DNA of 64,000 nt from Engelhardtia mirabilis. Its GTDB lineage: Bacteria > Planctomycetota > UBA1135 > GCA-002686595. The notes under the pieces are model-generated. The model was not told the DNA's origin. It was given only the letters and a program-made list of their open reading frames with translations, and did not search any database. This document shows, one piece after another, positions 1 through 11,214 of the stretch (within the stretch, counting starts at the first letter, position 1; each line of letters starts with the position of its first letter). Made by a program: the position numbers and the translations under genes. The stretch covers positions 3,038,001 to 3,102,000 of the forward strand of contig CP036296.1 of assembly GCA_007751255.1 (NCBI GenBank). The letters are read 5' to 3'.

Positions 1-1316
1 TCCTGGATCAGCTGAACCACCTCGGCGTAGCGAGTCTTGTTGGCGGCGATCAGCAGGGAGTTGGTGGCCGGTTCGGGCACGACCACGACCTCCTCGGTGC
101 TCGAGCTGCCGCTGGAGCCACCCTGCTGGGAACTGCCCGACGAACGGTTCGCGCTGTCGGTCACCCGCGCGGCGTCCTCCAGGAAGCTCTCCAGCACGTC
201 GGCCAGCTCCTCCGCGCCCACGTTGGCAAGGGTGTAGACGTTGTAGGAGCGCTCGGGCTCGATCACCTCGGTGTCGAGGCGCGCGATCAGCTCCTTGATT
301 GCCGGCAGGTCCTTGGGAAGCGCGACGACCGCGAGCGAGTTCGTTCGCCGGTCGACGATGATCTTGGCGCTCGATTGGTTGCGGGCCTGGGGCGTCGTGG
401 TCTCGCCGGCGGCCTGCCGCGCGACCTGCTCCGCCTCCTGGCTGGCCTCGAGCAGTTGCTCGACCATGTCGGAGACGTCGTCGGCCGAGGCGAACTCGAG
501 CGGGACGTAGTCGAACACCGGCGGATCGGGGGGCGGGATGATCGACTCCTGGTCGATCAGGAACAGCAGCTTGGCGAGCTGGACGATGTAGCTGCCGAAG
601 CCCTGCAGGATCAGCGAGTCGCTGTTGCCCGCGGGGACCATGTTCAGGGTGTTCTGATCGGTGATCAGGCTGCGCAGGGAGTTCGACAGCTGGCGCACGT
701 CGGTGTGCGGCAGGGTGACCACGGTGGTGATCAGCGTGGCCGGCTGGTCCGCGTAGCCGTCAAGCTCCTCGGGCAGCACGTAGATCGACTTCTGGCGGAT
801 CGAACCCTGGGTCCGCGCGTTGCTCGAGGCCAGGCTCTGGATCACGGTCACCGTCAACGGCGGGGCGCCGACCTCGACGCACGCGAAGTTGTGGATGAAC
901 ATGATGATCTGAAAGAAGCTGTAGAAATCCTGCTTGGGGATTCGCTTCGTTCCGATCATCCGCACCGTCTCGTTCTTCAGCTCGTCGCTGGCCTCCTTGG
1001 GCACGATGAACTGGAGTCCTGTGGCCTGCTCGCAGGCCTTGATGAACTCGAGCAGGGACATGCCCTCGTCATCCTCCTTCTCGGCGAAGTTGAGGATGAA
1101 GAAGTCGCCCTCCGCCTGGATGGGGGGGACGGCGCCCTCTTGGTTGGCCGAGTTGCCGCTGGCGGCAGCGTTCCCGCCTCCTCCACCTCGTCCGTTCTGG
1201 ACCAGCGGTGTTGTCGACGCAGGGGCGACAGCCGCCGACGTCGATGCAGCCGTGACGGCGGGGGCGGGCGCCGGCGAGGCGCTGAGCAGCAGAGAGGCGA
1301 GCAGGGTGGCGATCAT
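1..1316 (-). CDS. Secretin (GspD/PilQ-like), 5' part of gene; runs off the left edge
   Basis: The leftward frame is open from ATG at 1316 to base 1, giving 438 codons; the gene is cut by the window. Residues 1-18 are a short hydrophobic signal-like segment ending in Ala/Pro repeats, then a Gly/Asn-rich linker. The rest reads as repeated secretin N domains: LPHTDVRQLSNSLRSLI at about 235 and FVPLEFASAEDVSDMVEQLL-type text at about 300, followed by DRRTNSLAVVALPKD and, near the edge, VPEPATNSLLIAANK. These N1-N3 (NolW-type) repeats sit before the outer-membrane ring domain in type II secretion and type IV pilus secretins. The signal segment lacks an early Lys/Arg, so a start further upstream is possible. 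Family assignment is solid; the exact secretion system cannot be told from this part. Confidence 0.85.
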   Translation of the reverse strand, partial: MIATLLASLLLSASPAPAPAVTAASTSAAVAPASTTPLVQNGRGGGGGNAAASGNSANQEGAVPPIQAEGDFFILNFAEKEDDEGMSLLEFIKACEQATGLQFIVPKEASDELKNETVRMIGTKRIPKQDFYSFFQIIMFIHNFACVEVGAPPLTVTVIQSLASSNARTQGSIRQKSIYVLPEELDGYADQPATLITTVVTLPHTDVRQLSNSLRSLITDQNTLNMVPAGNSDSLILQGFGSYIVQLAKLLFLIDQESIIPPPDPPVFDYVPLEFASADDVSDMVEQLLEASQEAEQVARQAAGETTTPQARNQSSAKIIVDRRTNSLAVVALPKDLPAIKELIARLDTEVIEPERSYNVYTLANVGAEELADVLESFLEDAARVTDSANRSSGSSQQGGSSGSSSTEEVVVVPEPATNSLLIAANKTRYAEVVQLIQ

Positions 1317-1791
1317 GTTCGAGCGTCGGTCGGCGAGTGGCTTCTGCGGTCGCGGGCGTGTTCGGTGGAAGGGCCGAATTCGGCCGATGGCCGGCATTCT
1401 TGGCCTGAGGCCCCGAGGCCTCGGCGCCCGTTTCGGTGACCGGAGGTCGCCGAGTCGGTCGAGGACGTGAGCCGGGCGAGCCAGGCGCGTGGCCCCCAGG
1501 GGGGCCTTGCGGCGCGCCGCGACTCACCGTTTGGTTGAGCTTATCTCGTTGTGCTGTCTTGATTTAGGCGCCCCGATCGGAGGCGATCGCGGGCACTCTA
1601 TGGAGCCGCCGGTCACGTGTCAAACCCGCGACCTGTGGAGAGGATGCCTCGCGATGTAGTGCGACGTTCGGGGAAGCCTAATCTTCCCGCCGAAGCATCA
1701 AGAGGGCCGCCTCGCCCTTCCAGACCATCTCCGACGTCGGCACCATGTTCGGCCCACGGCCGCCGCTGTCCCCGTCCCGCTCCCACCCTCG
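1317..1791. other. Divergent intergenic region between secretin and EIIA-like gene
   Basis: I see no convincing gene in these 475 bases. GC falls around 1530-1566, which stands out in a 70% GC window and is the likely promoter zone. On the + strand GCCTAATCTTCCCG at about 1676-1689 resembles the -10 pattern seen before other genes here and could serve the EIIA gene. Open frames in this stretch have codon use unlike the real genes. Confidence 0.5.
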
Positions 1792-2262
1792 ATGCGCCTT
1801 TCCGAGCTCCTGCGACAGGAGGACCTGTTGGTCCCCTTGGAAGCCGTTGACAAGTGGGACGCGATCGCGCGCCTGGTCGCCCACCTGGTCAAGTGCGGGC
1901 GGATTCCCGAGGACGCCCGCGGCGAGCTGCTGGAATTGGTCCTGGCCCGTGAACGGTCCATGTCCACCGGCATGGAGCACGGGATCGCGATCCCCCACGC
2001 CGCCGTCGACGCACTCGACGAGCTGGTGGCCTGCATGGGGGTGGTGCAGTCGCCCGAAGGCTTGGCCTTCGAGGCCATCGACGCCCGGCCGAGCTACCTG
2101 GTCGTGGTGCTCTTGATTCCGCGCGCCCAGAAGCTGCTGCATATCCGCACCCTGGCCGACGTGGCCCGGGTGCTCAGGCAGGAGTCCGTGCGCCAGGGAC
2201 TGCTGAGTGCCCCGAACTCCCAGGGTGCTTGGAAGGTCCTCGACGAGGCCGAGGCCGACTGA
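1792..2262 (+). CDS. PTS EIIA type-2 domain protein (PtsN/fructose-IIA-like)
   Basis: A 156-residue single-domain protein of the PTS EIIA-2 (mannitol/fructose/Ntr) family. The phosphorylation site is the His in GIAIPHA (His69), the family signature. LVVVLLIPRAQKLLHIRTLADVARVLR matches the C-terminal half of PtsN-type proteins. Without fused EIIB/EIIC domains it is more likely a regulatory EIIA (PtsN-like) than a sugar transporter subunit; no EI or HPr gene is in the window. It converges with the YrdC-phosphatase gene, with 8 bases between stop codons. Family is sure, the role is inferred. Confidence 0.85.
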   Translation: MRLSELLRQEDLLVPLEAVDKWDAIARLVAHLVKCGRIPEDARGELLELVLARERSMSTGMEHGIAIPHAAVDALDELVACMGVVQSPEGLAFEAIDARPSYLVVVLLIPRAQKLLHIRTLADVARVLRQESVRQGLLSAPNSQGAWKVLDEAEAD

Positions 2263-2270
2263 CGAACGCC

Positions 2271-3320
2271 TCAGGCCCAGCTCTCGCCACGGGCGCTGAC
2301 CATGGCGGCGATCGCTCGGGCGCAGCGTTGGTAGTCGTCGAGGGAGCCGCCGACCGGGTCGGGAACGTCGCCCCCCTGCGGATCCAGCAGGTCCAGATGG
2401 TCGGCGCGCCCCGGCGGCAGGGACATCCGTAGGGCCTCGAGGTGGGAGCGGGTCAGGCAGTAGACCCGGTCGAGGCTGGCAATGAGTTCCGGGGTGGCCG
2501 ATCGCGAGCGATGTCCTTCCAGGTCCAGTCCGCGCTCGGCCATGGCCGTAACAGCGTGGGCCGAGGGCGGTGACCCCGGTCCAGCGAACACGCCCGCCGA
2601 GACCACGCTGAAGCCGAAGCGCGTGAGGTCGTCACTGGCGAGGCGTCGCGCCAGGTCAGCCCGGGCCAGGGTCTCGGCCATGGGGCTGCGGCAGGTGTTG
2701 CCGGTGCACACGAAGCCGATCGAAAGGCCCGCAGTCTGACGCAGGCTCTCGATCGGTAGGAGCCCCTCGCGGGTCAGCTCGAACGCCCCCGGCCCGACGC
2801 GCAGCACCGCCGCCGCCTCCGCCAGCCGGGTGGGGCCGCCGTCGGCGAGCAGGCGCAGGCCCGAGCCGTGGACCCGCTCGACCGCGTCGGCGTCGGTCAA
2901 CGCGGCGCCCTCGGCGTCCGACGCCGGCGTCCACACCAGCCCGTGTCCGAGCGCCTCCACCAGGCCTCGGGTCCCGACGTGGGCCGTCGCGCGGAATGCT
3001 CGCCGGCGGGCGTCCGAGGCGATGCCGTCGATGGTCAAGGGGCCCGGCCAGTAGCGCTCTACCAGGCGCGCCACCAGTGGCTGCAACTGCAGATCGCCGG
3101 TCGCCCGGTTCGGTCCCGCAACGGCCTGCACCAAAGGTGTGGCGTTCGAGCCGAACGCGGCCAGGACCCCCGGGTCGTTGACGTCCGCCGCCAGGACGTA
3201 GCCGCACTCCGTCGGCAGGCCGACGACTCCGCCGCCGTCCAAGGCCTGCGCGATGGCCGAGACGGCCTCGTTCGAGGGAGCTCGGTCCGGGAGGGGGATG
3301 CGCTTGCAGGTGGCAGTCAT
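2271..3320 (-). CDS. YrdC/Sua5-like domain fused to YwlE-like low-molecular-weight phosphatase
   Basis: The protein has 349 residues from ATG at 3320; a longer frame to 3575 is open but its extra N-terminus looks non-coding and would overlap the divergent promoter. Residues about 12-190 look like a YrdC/Sua5 (TsaC) fold: ALDGGGVVGLPTE and RYWPGPLTI match family landmarks, but the KGR and PSAN substrate motifs are replaced (AAFGSNATPL, WTPASDAEG). Residues about 198-349 are a low-molecular-weight phosphatase: GFVCTGNTCRSPMAE gives catalytic Cys205 and Arg211, and DPVGGSLDDYQRC carries the general-acid Asp (about 321). Thr209 matches the Thr that gives Bacillus YwlE its phosphoarginine specificity. 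In Bacilli the sua5 homologue ywlC and ywlE are close neighbours; here they are one chain. Phosphatase activity is likely; t6A synthesis by the YrdC part is doubtful. Confidence 0.82.
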   Translation of the reverse strand: MTATCKRIPLPDRAPSNEAVSAIAQALDGGGVVGLPTECGYVLAADVNDPGVLAAFGSNATPLVQAVAGPNRATGDLQLQPLVARLVERYWPGPLTIDGIASDARRRAFRATAHVGTRGLVEALGHGLVWTPASDAEGAALTDADAVERVHGSGLRLLADGGPTRLAEAAAVLRVGPGAFELTREGLLPIESLRQTAGLSIGFVCTGNTCRSPMAETLARADLARRLASDDLTRFGFSVVSAGVFAGPGSPPSAHAVTAMAERGLDLEGHRSRSATPELIASLDRVYCLTRSHLEALRMSLPPGRADHLDLLDPQGGDVPDPVGGSLDDYQRCARAIAAMVSARGESWA

Positions 3321-3377
3321 GGGGATTCGAGGCCTCGCGGAGGCCGGATCGGTGCCGGGGCGGGCAGCGGCCCAAGT

Positions 3378-3383
3378 AGAGTA
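3378..3383 (-). promoter_or_regulatory. Possible -10 element of the YrdC-phosphatase gene
   Basis: Read leftward the sequence is TACTCT followed by ACTTGGGCCGCTGCCC, similar to the -10-like motif before hisS, osmC, mrfA and others in this window. It lies about 58 bases upstream of the chosen ATG and supports that start over the longer frame. No clear -35 is visible. Confidence 0.3.
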
Positions 3384-3430
3384 CGCACCTGCGCGCGGCG
3401 CCTCCAACTCGCGCGGCACCCCCAAGCCCA

Positions 3431-4422
3431 ATGACCCCCAGCGATTCTGGCAGTGAGGCCGAAGCGGCCGCCGAGAAGCCGGTCCCCCAGCCTCCGTCGC
3501 CGAGCCCCGACGGGCGCGGTGGGCGCGATGGGGCGGCCGACGCCCCCCGCGCGGAGCCTTCCCGCGCGGAGCCATCCCGCGCCGAGACCGCCCGGGTCGA
3601 GGCCGACGACCAGTTTGCCTTCCTTTCGCGCCTGGCCGGGGGCCTGGCCCACGAGATCAAGAATCCCCTCTCGACCATGGCCATCAACCTGGCCCTGCTC
3701 CAGGAGGATTGGGAGCGGGTCGCCGCCCAGCGCAGCGCGGACGTGCCCCTGCCGCCCCGGGAGCAGCGCACCTTGAAGCGGGTCACGACCCTGCAGCGCG
3801 AGGTGCAGCGGCTCGAGACCATCGTCCAGGACTTCCTCGACTTCGTGCGCGGCGCCGCCGTGAACCGTCGGCCCCAGAACATCGGCGCGATCGTCCAGGA
3901 GGTGCTCGATTTCGTCGAGCCGGAGAACGACCAGGCTGGCGTCCGTCAGCGCACCGACATCGTCTTCGGCCTGCCCTTGGTGTTGGTGGACGAGGCGCAG
4001 ATCAAGCAGGCCCTGCTCAACCTGCTGATCAACGCGCGTCAAGCCATGCCCACCGGCGGCGAGATCCTGGTGCGCGTGCGGCGGGTCGGTAACGACGCGG
4101 AGGTGTCGATCACCGACACCGGCATCGGCATGACACCGACCCAGGTCGAGCGCTGCTTCGACGTGTACTGGTCCAACAAGAAGGGCGGCACCGGTCTGGG
4201 ACTTTCGACGACCCGGCGTATCGTCGAGGAGCACGGCGGTTCGATCCACGTGATCACCGAGCAGGGCCGCGGGACCTCGTTCCTGGTCTGCCTGCCCCTG
4301 GCCGTCGAGCTGACCGGCGACAACCGTAGCGAGGTGCAGGTCGACCCGACCGAGCCCCGCACCTTCGACGTCGAAGCACGCGAGCGGCGCCTGGACGGTG
4401 CCGGAGAGGACGACGAACGGGC

Positions 4423-4426
<4 letters not shown>
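3431..4426 (+). CDS. Soluble sensor histidine kinase (NtrB/AtoS-like)
   Basis: A 331-residue kinase with a disordered, Pro/Ser/Glu-rich N-terminus (1-58, containing repeated AEPSR), then a HisKA domain with the phospho-acceptor in LAHEIKNPLSTM (His74) and an HATPase_c domain: N box NLLINARQAM (about 197-206), ITDTGIGM (about 227-234) and the G2 box GGTGLGLSTTRRI (about 252-264). There is no transmembrane segment and no PAS, GAF or HAMP domain, so it is cytosolic and its signal must come through a partner or the short N-terminus. The last four bases overlap the NtrC-like regulator gene (ATGA), which should be its cognate partner. The specific stimulus is unknown. Confidence 0.93.
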
Positions 4427-5808
<1,382 letters not shown>

Positions 5809-6066
5809 CGGCGAGTTGGAGTGGCGTCGCGCACTGGCCGTGACCGGCCCGTGCGGAACCGAGGCCCTCGCGGGCGGTGTTCGGTGGCTGCGGTGATCGA
5901 GAAACGGGGCAATGGGCAAGCGGGCTTCATCCGAGCGCGCGAGCCGCGCGGTTCGATCGGCATCTGGTACGGCCCGCGACCGACGTGGCTTCGGCCTGTC
6001 GAGGATCTCCGCGCGGCGAAGCTGCGGGAGTCGCGCCCAGAACCAATCCGGCGGGGCAGCCCAGGA

Positions 6067-6501
6067 TCACTCCGAATCGGGGAGCGAGGACTCGGCCAAC
6101 TCGGCCAACTCGGCCATGAGCTCGACCAGGGAGCCGTGATCCAGGCGCGCCAGATCCAGGTCGCCCGTGTCCGAATACTCGAGCAACTTCCGTCGGCTTA
6201 CCTCACGCATCGAGAGGAAGCCCATGGACCAGTTGCTGAACGTCCGTCGCTCCACGTCTTCGCAGCCGACCAGGTTGATCTCACGGTGCCGGTCGTCCGC
6301 CATGATCCTCTCGAGCAGGCGCGAGACCTGCTCGCGTCCGCCCTCGAGCACCTGGACGAAGCAGTCATGGCGGTAGAGCATGAAGCCCGTGATGGATGCC
6401 TCTCGATTGCGCACGCGGGCCACCCCGAGGATCTCGTTGATCTCGACCAGCGTCGTGCCGTCCGCCGGGCGACTGAAGTAGCTGAGTTGAGTCATCACCA
6501 T
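6067..6501 (-). CDS. Single-domain BLUF blue-light photoreceptor
   Basis: A 144-residue protein whose first ~97 residues form a BLUF (FAD-binding blue-light sensor) domain. All photocycle residues are at expected spacings relative to AppA: Tyr8 (LSYFSR), Asn32 (ARVRNREASITG), Gln50 (FVQVLEGG), Trp91 and Met93 (NWSMGF); ADDRHREINLV is also typical. The remaining ~45 residues are a charged, Leu/Glu-rich tail, perhaps two helices that carry the signal to a partner. There is no output domain, so it acts as a short BLUF protein through protein contact. Two starts are possible (6501 or 6495, MVM). It converges with the sigma-54 regulator gene, with 258 bases between, so they are not co-transcribed. 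Confidence 0.93.
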   Translation of the reverse strand: MVMTQLSYFSRPADGTTLVEINEILGVARVRNREASITGFMLYRHDCFVQVLEGGREQVSRLLERIMADDRHREINLVGCEDVERRTFSNWSMGFLSMREVSRRKLLEYSDTGDLDLARLDHGSLVELMAELAELAESSLPDSE

Positions 6502-7024
6502 GATCCAACCGGGGTCGACCGTCGTCGATCGCAGACTTGAGTGGACCGGAACCTATCTGACTGAGCGCTGGGGGTGGCGGGCTCGCGTTCCGCGGGTTCG
6601 CCCCCCCCCCCTAAAGTGTTCGCCAAGCTCGCCCTTGGAGCCGCGATCTTGGGGACTGGCGCGAGGTGCGCGGGGTCCGCCGCTGGGCCAGTCGAACCAG
6701 GTGCAGGGCGATCGAGCCCGGCCAAGGCCCTGGATCCGAGGTCCTTGGCCCGCATCGGTCACCAGGATCCGCACCCAGCACGCCCAAACGGCGGCCCGCG
6801 GCCGCCACTCGGCCGCCACTCGGCCGCAGACGGCAGCTCGCGAACCGATCCGTCGTCGGCGGGGTTTGTAGCCCCGCCTGCGCGGGCTCGGTCCACAAGG
6901 CACCGTCGCTGACGAGTTGGAGGCACGAGCCCCGGGGAGGTGACGACGAATTCCTGATCCAGGACTCTAGGATGAGCGGCGTGCCGCGCTCCTCTCGATC
7001 GCATCACCTCCCCATCCACGATCC
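6502..7024. other. 523-base intergenic region with poly-C tract and a repeat end
   Basis: No gene is supported here; all open frames have random-looking Arg/Pro/Ser-rich translations. The region holds an uninterrupted run of C at about 6600-6611, a short GGCCGCCACTC direct repeat near 6800-6825, and at 6933-6970 a solitary end of the inverted-repeat element described separately. The GATAGGTTCC stretch read leftward near 6555 could be part of the BLUF promoter. Confidence 0.5.
6933..6970 (+). repeat. Solitary end of the 161-bp inverted-repeat element
   Basis: The stretch CGAATTCCTGATCCAGGA and its flanks match the right terminus of the element at 54953-55113, including the closing CTAG at 6967-6970. 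No matching left end was found within about 300 bases, although CCTGGATCCGAGG near 6729-6741 is faintly similar. It is likely a decayed or deleted copy. Its CTAGGAT end coincides with a possible -10 hexamer for the following small gene. Confidence 0.6.
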
Positions 7025-7282
7025 ATGACCATCGAGCGGAATCTCGGCGAACAGCCCCTCGCCCGGCTCTTGATCCAACTCGAGCTGAGCCCGGCGCAAT
7101 TGGTGCGGGCTTCGACCGAGCAGTTGAATCACAAGATGGTCAGCCGCGCGACCAAGGGGCGGCGCTTGACCCCTAGTGTCCAGGGCAAGGTCCTGCGGGC
7201 TCTGAACGCGGCCAGTGGCCGTGAGTTCCAGCTGGGCCAGTTGTTCACCTACGGTCCGCCGCCGCGCGCTATCGGCGAGTAG
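7025..7282 (+). CDS. Small HTH-like conserved protein upstream of dnaK
   Basis: An 85-residue protein. The pattern PLARLLIQLELSPAQLVRAS, then HKMVSRATKGRRLTP and KVLRALNAASG, reads like a compact Cro/CI-type helix-turn-helix: a short helix, a turn at LSPAQL, a basic recognition-like helix and a closing helix. It ends in LGQLFTYGPPPRAIGE. I recognise the general type (small HTH proteins with a THKxVxxxxxGRRLTP-like core) but no named family. It precedes dnaK by 267 bases on the same strand and might regulate it, or just be a neighbour. Gene status is supported by GC-rich third positions and the well-formed core. Confidence 0.65.
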   Translation: MTIERNLGEQPLARLLIQLELSPAQLVRASTEQLNHKMVSRATKGRRLTPSVQGKVLRALNAASGREFQLGQLFTYGPPPRAIGE

Positions 7283-7549
7283 GGGTCCTCGGTCCGACCG
7301 CTGGGGGGCCCTCCGATGCTCCTGCCGTATCGGCAGCGGCTGTTTGGAGCCCTCAGCAGCGAGCTGCCAGATTGGCGGGGTGGGCCATGGCGGGGTCGTC
7401 GAGAAGGCTTCCATGGCCGCATCCGGCCCGATCGCGCTCCTGGCACGACCCTTGCAATCCCACGGCGCGGGCCCAACCAGCCAGGCAGCGGGCTCGACCG
7501 CGCCGCGCACGCCCGTGCGCCACTAGGCCAGGAGGGGCCCCGACACACC

Positions 7550-9454
<1,905 letters not shown>

Positions 9455-9812
9455 CGGGTAGGGTCGACAACGCGACCCGAACTCAGTTGGCAGCGGGCCG
9501 GCACTCCGAGGGGAGTGCCGGCCCGCTGTCGATCCGTAGAGCGACTTTCCTGGTCACCCTTGTGGCTGGCCGCCCGGACTCACACCCGTGACCGCGGGGC
9601 CGGCGGCGCCTCAACCACGGCCGACAGCCAGCAGGTCGGGAACCGTCCCCTGCGGCGATGGGGGGCCTCCGCGAGCGGATGGCTCGGCACCGGACTCGAT
9701 TGCGAGGCAGTCGCCCTCGCCGACCGCGCGGACCCTGGCGCTGGATTGGGGCTAGGATCGGGTCCCCCCCCGATCACGGCCCTCTTCCAGACCCCGTCCC
9801 TCGATCCACTCC
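9455..9812. other. Intergenic region after dnaK
   Basis: These 358 bases hold the dnaK terminator hairpin (9491-9528), a possible -10 hexamer TAGGAT (9753-9758, in GGCTAGGATCGGG) and a run of eight C at 9764-9771. I see no gene in it. Confidence 0.5.
9491..9528 (+). terminator. Strong hairpin terminator after dnaK
   Basis: A perfect 17-bp stem (9491-9507 pairing with 9512-9528) around a GAGG loop, 36 bases after the dnaK stop. The stem is almost all G/C and no T tract follows, which is normal for hairpins in this window. Confidence 0.8.
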
Positions 9813-11096
9813 ATGTCGACTCCGCAGCCCCGTCGCCGCCGGGCGTCCCTAGTCTCCACTTCCGCGGTGCTCGCCACCGTCGGCGCGCTGGTCCTGGTGC
9901 CGTCCGTCGAGGCCCAGACCTGGCTCGACCTGGGAAATGCCCTGCCAGGATCCGCTGGCACGCCACAACTGGTGGGGCAGGGCACGCTCATCGGCGGCAC
10001 CCACTACTCCCTCGAGCTCACCGGCGCCGCGCCCGCCAGCCAGGCCTTCCTGGTCTTCGGCCAGAGCCAACTCCTGCTGCCGATCGCCGGCGGAACCCTG
10101 GTGCCCTCGCCCGACCTGGTTGCAGGTCCGCTCGAAACCGGGGCGGGCGGCGGCTTGGCGGGCGAGTTCACCTGGCCGGTCGGCATGCCTGCGGGCGTGC
10201 AGGACTTCTGGCAGGTCTGGATCGCGGACGCCGGAGCGCCCGGCGGCTGGTCCGCCTCGAATGCGCTGCGGTCGACCACGCCGACCCAGCTCGGGGGGAC
10301 CTTCCCCGACGACTGGATCTACGGCGGTGACTGTGCGAACGACCCCTTGATCCAGGTGCACCGCTACAACCAGGACACCTTCATCCTGCGTCAGTCCATG
10401 TGCACGAACTTCGAGGGCCCCTTCATGTACCTGCTCTTCGGGCAGGACAAGGTGCTGCTCGAGGACACGGGCGCGGGCGGCATCCCGATCGCCGCGACGG
10501 TCTACTCGCTCATCGACACCTGGCTGCTCGAACAGGGCAAGACTTCGATCGAGCTGATCGTCGCCCACTCCCACGGACACGGCGACCACATCCAAGGGGA
10601 CGGACAGTTCAACGGTCAGCCGAACACGACGGTGGTGGGGACCTCCATGGGCGCGGTGGCCAACTTCTTCGGCATCGGTGCGGTGACCGACGTGGTGACC
10701 TACGACCTCGGCGGACGCGTGCTCGACGTGATGGCGATCCCTGGCCACCAGTCGGCGCACATCGCCCTCTACGACCGCAACACTGCGCTGCTGCTCACGG
10801 GCGATTCCCTGTACCCGGGCTTCATCTTCCTCTCCAGCTCCACCTGGAACGACTTCCGCGACAGCATCTCGCGCCTGCGCGACTTCGTCGAGGACAAGCC
10901 CGTGGCCTGGGTCATGGGGACCCACGTCGAGATGAAGTCGACGCCCTTCGAGGCCTACACCTACGGGACCAAGAACCAGCCCGAGGAGCGCGATCCGCAG
11001 CTCGAGAAGAAGCACCTGCAGGAGCTCGACGAGGCACTCGACCAGTTGCCGACGGCCACGACCGAGGTCCACGCGGACTTCATCATCAACGGCTGA
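9813..11096 (+). CDS. Secreted metallo-beta-lactamase-fold hydrolase with N-terminal secreted-protein domain
   Basis: A 427-residue exported protein: basic start and hydrophobic core (residues 1-30) with probable cleavage at VEA-QT. Residues ~45-160 form a Gly/Pro/Leu-rich beta domain similar in style to the C-terminal domains of the proteins at 15830, 20438 and 28296. Residues ~165-400 are the MBL fold: metal motif HSHGHGDH (252-259, core HGHGD-H), a later His in PGHQSAH, the bridging Asp in LTGDSLYPG and a His in MGTHVEM. The set should bind two metals. Substrate is unknown; MBL-fold enzymes include lactamases, lactonases and phosphodiesterases. A hairpin terminator follows immediately. Confidence 0.82.
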   Translation: MSTPQPRRRRASLVSTSAVLATVGALVLVPSVEAQTWLDLGNALPGSAGTPQLVGQGTLIGGTHYSLELTGAAPASQAFLVFGQSQLLLPIAGGTLVPSPDLVAGPLETGAGGGLAGEFTWPVGMPAGVQDFWQVWIADAGAPGGWSASNALRSTTPTQLGGTFPDDWIYGGDCANDPLIQVHRYNQDTFILRQSMCTNFEGPFMYLLFGQDKVLLEDTGAGGIPIAATVYSLIDTWLLEQGKTSIELIVAHSHGHGDHIQGDGQFNGQPNTTVVGTSMGAVANFFGIGAVTDVVTYDLGGRVLDVMAIPGHQSAHIALYDRNTALLLTGDSLYPGFIFLSSSTWNDFRDSISRLRDFVEDKPVAWVMGTHVEMKSTPFEAYTYGTKNQPEERDPQLEKKHLQELDEALDQLPTATTEVHADFIING

Positions 11097-11109
11097 CGGA
11101 CCCGTCCGC

Positions 11110-11135
11110 GGCCCGAGGCTTCCCCGCCTCGGGCC
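11110..11135 (+). terminator. Hairpin terminator after the MBL-fold gene
   Basis: A perfect 10-bp stem (GGCCCGAGGC pairing with GCCTCGGGCC) and a 6-base loop, 13 bases after the stop codon. No T tract follows. Confidence 0.65.
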
Positions 11136-11214
11136 TGATCCGGTCGAGGTCACCTGAGCGGTCAAGGACCCGCCGGCGAAGTGTCGATCGCCTCCCGAGA
11201 GGAGCGCGCTCGCC

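Noticed and set aside
375-1439. 354-residue rightward open frame
   Set aside because: It is the antisense of the secretin gene; its His/Gln/Leu-rich text has no domain, while the leftward frame reads as secretin N domains.
6600-6611. Poly-C tract as a phase-variation switch
   Set aside because: It is not within or close to a start codon or promoter that I can define, so I see no gene it would switch.
6502-7024. tRNA or small RNA gene
   Set aside because: No T-loop (GGTTCGAATC-like) or cloverleaf pattern; the same holds for the other long gaps.
7283-7549. CIRCE heat-shock operator before dnaK
   Set aside because: No TTAGCACTC-N9-GAGTGCTAA-like inverted repeat is present.
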